Positions 59,542 to 64,000 of a DNA stretch of 64,000 nucleotides are shown here, piece by piece. Each line of letters starts with the position of its first letter. Position 1 is the first letter of the stretch. The translations under genes were made by a program, and so were the position numbers. The DNA is from a bacterium (lineage in GTDB: Bacteria > Myxococcota > UBA727 > JAUIJE01), in NCBI GenBank assembly GCA_030431455.1, contig JAUIJE010000010.1, forward strand, positions 62,001-126,000. The letters are read 5' to 3'. The notes beneath the pieces were generated by a model that saw only the letters and a program-made list of their open reading frames with translations, did no database searches and was not told the origin of the DNA.

Positions 59542-59877
59542 TCAGGGCCGGCGGTCGTCGTGCAGCGGGCGGGTGACCATGCTGCGCAAGATGCCCACCG
59601 CGAGGAGGGCGGCGGTGATCATGGCCCCGACGGTGGCCACGCCGTTGAACGCGGGGGCGTCGCTGCCCACCGCGGACAGGCTCGCGCCGGCGGTGAACAC
59701 GCCCATGACCGCAGCCGAGGCGAGGAAAAAGAACGAGGGGGTGCGCCGCCCGGGGGGCAGCTTGTCGTCGGGCACGTCGTCGGTGGGGACCACGCTCAGC
59801 GACGGAGGTTCGGCCGCGGGGTCGCCGGGGACGGGGCGCGGTGTGGGCCGGGTGGAGGCCTTCATTTGGGCTTTCAT
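59542..59877 (-). CDS. Small membrane protein with Pro-rich N-terminus
   Basis: 111 residues from ATG 59877, which follows an AGGAG at good spacing; an earlier in-frame start is rejected for lack of such a site. A Pro/Ser-rich cytoplasmic stretch (PTPRPVPGDPAAEPPS) leads to two membrane helices (FFFLASAAVMGVFTAGASL and VATVGAMITAALLAVGILRSM). Family not recognised. Confidence 0.6.
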   Translation of the reverse strand: MKAQMKASTRPTPRPVPGDPAAEPPSLSVVPTDDVPDDKLPPGRRTPSFFFLASAAVMGVFTAGASLSAVGSDAPAFNGVATVGAMITAALLAVGILRSMVTRPLHDDRRP

Positions 59878-60095
59878 GGAATCTCCTTTCGCAGCGGCAC
59901 AAGCCGCGCGTGATGTGGTTGCCCACAAGAGATTCATGCATCGTGCCAACCGGAGATCGCCCGCCGCGCCGGCCCGCGGTGGGACAATCTGACCCAGCCG
60001 GGAAAATTTTGACGTCCAGATCTGTGGCCAGCGTCGACGAACCTGGACGCGATCGTCGTAAACGACCCGCCGGCGACCACGTCACAAGTCGCGCA

Positions 60096-61982
60096 TTAGG
60101 GAGCAGCGTACCGCGCGGGCACGTCTTGGGGCTTGGTCAGCTGCACGCGCCAGTGGGGGGCAGACCCGTAGATGTACCGTTGCTCGTCGGTGGTCCAGGC
60201 GTACACCGGGGCGCCGTCCTCGTCGAACGCCACCCGCGCGGTGTTGAACACCCGGCGCGACAGCGCCTCGGGACCTGAGAACATCGCGTCCTCAAACACC
60301 GCTTCGGTGCGCCATGCCGCATCATTGCGCTGGGTGAGGTGCCACACCGTGGCCCAGCGGTACAAGCCGCCTTGCACCCCGGACACGGTCTCGTTCACCA
60401 ACAGCAGCGACCGCACCACGTCGGCCCCGTCTTGCTGGTAGCTCAGCCACGGCCACACGTCGCGGTCGGGACCGTCGGCGCCGCAGTAGGGCACGGTCGC
60501 CACCACCGAGAATGTCTCTGGATCGATGCGAATGACCTCGGGGTGCCGCACGAGCTCCAACATCCCGTCCGCCGGGTGTACCCCCAGCGCGAACCCATCC
60601 AGGTCGCTTCCCCCCGCGGGCCCGGTCATGCCGCTCACGGGGTGCAGCGTGACGTCGCCGGCGCCGTCCAGCGACGTGCTCACGAACGCGTTGACCGTGC
60701 GGTCGGGGTGCCGCCACACCAACCGATCGCCGAGCAGCACGAGGTTCTGGTCTGACCGGCGCAGGCCCTCCATGGCCTCGTCCTGATGGGCCAGGGGCGT
60801 CCAGGTGCCGTCTTTGCCCAAGCGGTGCACGTACACATCCACCCACGAGGGGTGCTCCTCGACAAACAACGCCGCCGCGTCCCCGTCGGGGAGCATCACC
60901 AGACCGCTCCCGTGGTCGTGCGCGTCGGCGATGAACACCAGGTCGTCCCAGGTCGCCCCCGGGCTGCGCACCCGGTGGGTGAACGCCGCCCCGACCATGC
61001 CCTGGTACAGGTCGCCGGTGATCACATCGAACAGCAAGTACTCGTGCTCGTCGTTGTAGACCGCCCGGGCGTTGCTGTACTGGTGGCCGGTCTGGCCCGG
61101 CACCACCGCTGCCCCCGGGTCATCCAACGTCCCCAGCGCGCTCACCGTGATGGTGCCGTCCTCCTCCTGTCCGGACACCACCAACCGGGGCGGGCCCGAT
61201 CCATCCGGCGGCAAGAACGTCACCGCGTCGGACATTTTTGTGTCGCCCTCGACCCACGGCGTGCAAGCGCCGTCGGCGAACACATCGGCCCAGTGGGGGC
61301 GGAGCACGTCCTCTTCCCAATCGAGCGCGGTGGGGCAGCGGATCATCACCTCAAACTCCAACACCGATCGGCCCACCGCGGTCTGTTCGGCGACGACCTT
61401 GAAGCGCCGCCGCGTCCCGAGCACGCTGCCCACCGACACCGGCCGCAGCAGGTCCGCCTTCTCCCACGACAGATCGAAGTGGTACGCACCCCCGATGAGG
61501 TCGAAGTCCCCGTAGTCGGTGCCCACCTCGTCGGTGAGGCTGACCACCAGGTCCTCCTGCGCCCCGGTGAGGGGAACAATGTCCGCGCGCAACAACAGGG
61601 GATAGCCAACCATCCAGTCCGCTTGGTAGGCGTCGTCCACGAGCGCGGCCCCCTGGTCGACGTCCAGCGAAATGAACACGATGTTCTCCGGGTTGGGCAC
61701 ACACGCACCGGAGACACACTCCCCGTCCCAGCACGGGTGGCACGCCCCACAGCTGGACGCGCCGGCGCAGCCCCGGTCCGCTTCCTCACACATCCACATC
61801 GGGCCCAGCGAACCCGGCGCGCCCGGCCCGTCACCGTCGCCGTCCCCGTCGCCGTCCCCGTCCCCGTCGCCGTCGCCGTCACCGTCACCGTCGCCGGGAC
61901 TGCCCCCGGTGCACCCCGCGGACAGGCTGAGCGCCACGCACAAGGCCAAGCCACAATGAAACTGCAGAGTCGTCCGGACCAT
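60096..61982 (-). CDS. Lipoprotein with (Gly-Asp)11 tether and beta-propeller-like domain
   Basis: 628 residues from ATG 61982 behind GGGAGGTGG. Lipobox LSAGC near residue 24 is followed by TGGSPG and eleven Gly-Asp pairs, i.e. the tether comes almost directly after the lipid anchor. A Cys-rich segment follows (CEEADRGCAGASSCGACHPCWDGECVSGACVP). Then come a beta-sandwich region with ENIVFISLDVDQGAALV and a long set of blade-like strands (LVVSGQEEDGTITVSAL, SGLVMLPDGDAAALFVEE, DLDGFALGVHPADGMLELV) that suggest a beta-propeller. No catalytic motif is seen. It resembles secreted Myxococcota lipoproteins of unknown function. Confidence 0.72.
   Translation of the reverse strand: MVRTTLQFHCGLALCVALSLSAGCTGGSPGDGDGDGDGDGDGDGDGDGDGDGPGAPGSLGPMWMCEEADRGCAGASSCGACHPCWDGECVSGACVPNPENIVFISLDVDQGAALVDDAYQADWMVGYPLLLRADIVPLTGAQEDLVVSLTDEVGTDYGDFDLIGGAYHFDLSWEKADLLRPVSVGSVLGTRRRFKVVAEQTAVGRSVLEFEVMIRCPTALDWEEDVLRPHWADVFADGACTPWVEGDTKMSDAVTFLPPDGSGPPRLVVSGQEEDGTITVSALGTLDDPGAAVVPGQTGHQYSNARAVYNDEHEYLLFDVITGDLYQGMVGAAFTHRVRSPGATWDDLVFIADAHDHGSGLVMLPDGDAAALFVEEHPSWVDVYVHRLGKDGTWTPLAHQDEAMEGLRRSDQNLVLLGDRLVWRHPDRTVNAFVSTSLDGAGDVTLHPVSGMTGPAGGSDLDGFALGVHPADGMLELVRHPEVIRIDPETFSVVATVPYCGADGPDRDVWPWLSYQQDGADVVRSLLLVNETVSGVQGGLYRWATVWHLTQRNDAAWRTEAVFEDAMFSGPEALSRRVFNTARVAFDEDGAPVYAWTTDEQRYIYGSAPHWRVQLTKPQDVPARYAAP
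61830..61895 (-). repeat. (Gly-Asp)11 coding tract
   Basis: Eleven Gly-Asp dipeptides in mixed GGN-GAC codons, immediately behind the lipobox Cys. It parallels the (Gly-Asp)24 tract at 31290-31433 in a different lipoprotein. Confidence 0.93.
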
Positions 61983-62077
61983 GGTCCACCTCCCGGGACC
62001 AGGGTACGGGAGGCTCAGGTGCGCAGAAGGGGGGCCGGGGCCCGGGAATCGCACACCGTGCGGCACCGCACGCGCGC

Positions 62078-63247
62078 TCAGTCGGGCTTGGCCTGCACCC
62101 GATAGGTCCCGGTGGGCTTTTCCAACGCCGCGAGCAGAGAGTTGCCGATCACGGTGCGCGCGTTCTCCAAAAACTCGCTCTCGAGACGAAACGCCCGGAC
62201 CTCAGCGAACAACCGTTCCCAGGGAGCGGCGGGCTTGAGCCCCCGCACCCCAATGAGATTGGACACGGTGCGGCACGCGCCCTCGGCCGCTTCCTGGGCG
62301 AGCTGGCGCGCCACCGCGGTGGCGAGAATCTCGCGCGCCGAGGTCGTGTCGCGCTTGTACGCGGTCTGCAAAATCACCGCGCGGGCCGCTTCGATGCGGG
62401 CCAACGCGTCGGCCAGCTCCCACTGGGCGCCCTGCTGGTCGCCGACCCGGCGACCGCCCATGCCCTTGGAAATGAGGTCGCGGGTCCCCCGCCGCAGCGC
62501 CTGGGTGGCGATGCCGACGCAGGCCGCCGCGGTGGGCAACCGGAACATGTCGAGGGTGGCTTGGGCGATGACAAGCCCCTGCCCCTCCCCGCCGAGGCGG
62601 GCGTCTTCGTCCACCTCGACGTTGTCGAGGAACACCTTGCCCAGCGGGAGGCTCGACACAAAGGTCTGGGAGCTGACCTCCACCGCGCTGGCCTCGACGA
62701 CAAACAGGGTGAACCGGGCGCGCCCGTCTTGGTTCTGCCGGGCCAACACCACAAACCGATCCGCCACCGGCGCGAGCGGGACCATGGCCTTGGAGCCGCG
62801 CAGGACGTAGCCATCGTCGGTGCGCTCCGCCTCGGTGATGCCGCGCTTGCCGTCGAGGAGCGCGAGCCCCACCAGGCTTTGGCCCGACGCGAGCTGGGGC
62901 AAGTAGATGGCCCGCTGGTCCTCGTTGCCGGACAGCGCGATGGGGTACATGCCCTGGCTCTGCGCGCCGTAGGCGGCGTCGGCGAGCCCGCTGATTTGAC
63001 CGAGCTGGTCGCGGATGAGCACCAGGGCGCGCAGGTCGGGGCGCGGGGTATCGCCCTCGAGGGCGCGGCCGAGCGCGGAGTCGAACAACGAGTCCTGCCC
63101 GAGCAGCGCGACGTACTCCACCGCGGCGTTGACCGGGTCCTCGATTTCGCTCCCCCCGAGGGGGAGCAGACGATTCTGGCACAAGGTGGTCACGCGTTCG
63201 GACAGCGCGCGGTGCTCATCTGTGAACAGCGGCAGATCGACGGACAC
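62078..63247 (-). CDS. Acyl-CoA dehydrogenase-family protein
   Basis: 389 residues from GTG 63247, chosen because GGAGG lies 5 bases upstream; an ATG eight codons earlier lacks such a site. YPIALSGNEDQRAIYLPQLASGQ, LVGLALLDGKRGITEAERTDDGYVLRGSKAMV and FLDNVEVDEDARLGGEGQGL are the N-terminal and middle domains of acyl-CoA dehydrogenases. The C-terminal helical domain (RVGDQQGAQWELADALARIEAARAV) is present. The usual RD-x3-ExGTxEI end is replaced by RLESEFLENARTVIG, so the position of the catalytic Glu is uncertain and the protein may be a divergent FAD enzyme. It is divergent from the NFACT-like gene. Confidence 0.8.
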   Translation of the reverse strand: MSVDLPLFTDEHRALSERVTTLCQNRLLPLGGSEIEDPVNAAVEYVALLGQDSLFDSALGRALEGDTPRPDLRALVLIRDQLGQISGLADAAYGAQSQGMYPIALSGNEDQRAIYLPQLASGQSLVGLALLDGKRGITEAERTDDGYVLRGSKAMVPLAPVADRFVVLARQNQDGRARFTLFVVEASAVEVSSQTFVSSLPLGKVFLDNVEVDEDARLGGEGQGLVIAQATLDMFRLPTAAACVGIATQALRRGTRDLISKGMGGRRVGDQQGAQWELADALARIEAARAVILQTAYKRDTTSAREILATAVARQLAQEAAEGACRTVSNLIGVRGLKPAAPWERLFAEVRAFRLESEFLENARTVIGNSLLAALEKPTGTYRVQAKPD

Positions 63248-63252
63248 AATCC

Positions 63253-63257
63253 CCTCC
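63253..63257 (-). promoter_or_regulatory. Ribosome binding site supporting a GTG start
   Basis: GGAGG on the minus strand 5 bases before GTG 63247 selects the shorter acyl-CoA dehydrogenase start over the upstream ATG. Confidence 0.6.
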
Positions 63258-63269
63258 AGTCGTGGAAGC

Positions 63270-64000
63270 ATGCCCCAAAACGTGGGAAAAGCGCGAGAGG
63301 AATACACCGCCAACGCCCTGGGTGCTCAGATGTGTGACGCCGACACCGCCGACGAAGGCCAAATCCAGCGCGCTGACGTCGATTCCACCGGGCGTGTGTG
63401 CCTCACGCTGTACCGGGATAAAACGCGCCGGTTCTTGGTCCTCGACCCCGCCACGCGCCGGCTGAGCTGGCCGGCACAAAGGCCCGACAAGGACGGCGCG
63501 CCCCCCGCCCGGCAGAAGATTCTCCGCGAGCACCTCCAGCCCGGGCGCCTCCGCGCCATCCGCGACGAAGAGGGCATCACCGTGCTCGACGTCGAGCGGC
63601 CCGGCGGGGCCCGGCGCGAACTTGTGTTCGAAGCCCACGCCCCGCGGGCCCGGGTCGTGCTTTGCACCCTCAAAGGGGACAAGCGCAAGGTGGTCGAGGT
63701 GTTCGGCGACCGCCGCCCCGACGACGGCCGCGACCTCAAAAAGGGGCGGGTCTACACGCGGCCCGCCCCGGCTGCGCCTGCGGTGGCCGCGCCGGACGCG
63801 CCCCCCGACGACATCGCCGCCGCGCCCGCGGCCACCCGCCGCGATCCCCTCGCCGCCGCCCTCGCCACCGAGGTGCGACGGATCGCGCGCCTGATCAAAA
63901 ACCGCCGGCGCGACGCGGCCAAACACGAGGGCCCCGAGCGGCTGTACCGCCGGGGCGAACTGCTCAAGGCCCATCTCCACGACGTGTCCCGCGGCATGGA
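63270..64000 (+). CDS. NFACT (RqcH/FbpA-like) family protein, N-terminal part (cut by window end)
   Basis: An open frame from ATG 63270 to the window edge (243 residues), not closed by a stop. RVCLTLYRDKTRRFLVLDPATRRLSWPAQRP and ILREHLQPGRLRAIRDEEGITVLDV fit the NFACT-N beta domain, and IARLIKNRRRDAAKHEGPERLYRRGELLKAHLHDV matches the helical YxxxGELLxA region. A Pro/Ala-rich insert separates the two. Bacterial members help rescue stalled ribosomes by tailing nascent chains with alanine, or bind fibronectin in some firmicutes. The start lacks a clear ribosome site, and ATG 63330 is an alternative. The RNA-binding C-terminal part lies outside. Confidence 0.7.
   Translation, partial: MPQNVGKAREEYTANALGAQMCDADTADEGQIQRADVDSTGRVCLTLYRDKTRRFLVLDPATRRLSWPAQRPDKDGAPPARQKILREHLQPGRLRAIRDEEGITVLDVERPGGARRELVFEAHAPRARVVLCTLKGDKRKVVEVFGDRRPDDGRDLKKGRVYTRPAPAAPAVAAPDAPPDDIAAAPAATRRDPLAAALATEVRRIARLIKNRRRDAAKHEGPERLYRRGELLKAHLHDVSRGM

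Overview
This is a GC-rich (roughly 70 %) window from a delta-type or Myxococcota-like bacterium. The lineage is inferred from content: many Ser/Thr protein kinases of the myxobacterial kind, a very large sigma-54 activator, outer-envelope lipoproteins with acidic low-complexity tethers, an MXAN_5187-type protein, fused korA and a complete menaquinone operon. Bradymonadia or another Myxococcota lineage would fit, but I cannot prove it from sequence alone. Genes are dense and mostly arranged in operons with ATGA or GTGA stop/start overlaps. I see no rRNA, tRNA, CRISPR array, insertion sequence or phage gene.

Layout. 1-4663: end of a threonine aldolase gene, a hotdog-fold protein, and a 1270-residue ATPase/TPR/sigma-54 activator. 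4857-6164: a lipoprotein carrying eight copies of the octapeptide GDPDGIPM. 6255-9523 (minus): a two-subunit 2-oxoacid:ferredoxin oxidoreductase (korA, korB) plus a small membrane protein. 9636-10615: a 2Fe-2S ferredoxin and a universal stress protein, ended by a strong hairpin. 10735-12909 (minus): a four-haem lipoprotein. 13231-16622: rhomboid-TPR protease, MXAN_5187-type protein, response-regulator/kinase fusion. 16770-25258 (minus): the eight-gene moxR-DUF58-bat aerotolerance operon. 25439-29495: HEAT protein, SDR epimerase, then a fungalysin-like protease lipoprotein with its propeptide-like domain in a separate gene. 29889-36011: a 965-residue lipoprotein with a (Gly-Asp)24 tract, a Ser/Thr kinase, a PEGA protein. 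36030-38729 (minus): fliO-fliP-fliQ-fliR type export core.

38766-50933 is the metabolic heart. A shikimate kinase/dehydroquinate synthase fusion is divergent from aroA-aroC. Downstream lies a DAHP synthase gene that heads a tight menG-menF-menD-menA-menC-menE-thioesterase operon. Entry into the shikimate pathway, chorismate formation and most of menaquinone synthesis therefore sit side by side. AroD/Q, AroE, MenB and MenH are not in the window. Together with korAB, the multihaem lipoprotein and the 2Fe-2S protein this points to a menaquinone-based respiratory chain.

50993-64000 holds gamma-glutamyltransferase, rpe, rsmB, an alpha/beta hydrolase (one minus-strand operon), a YiiX-like cysteine hydrolase, another Ser/Thr kinase, a DUF3467 protein, a small membrane protein, a (Gly-Asp)11 lipoprotein, an acyl-CoA dehydrogenase relative and the start of an NFACT-like gene cut by the window edge.

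The least explained items are the GDPDGIPM lipoprotein, the acidic tethers shared by unrelated lipoproteins, the protease with its propeptide-like domain in a separate gene, and the duplicated architecture of the 965-residue lipoprotein.
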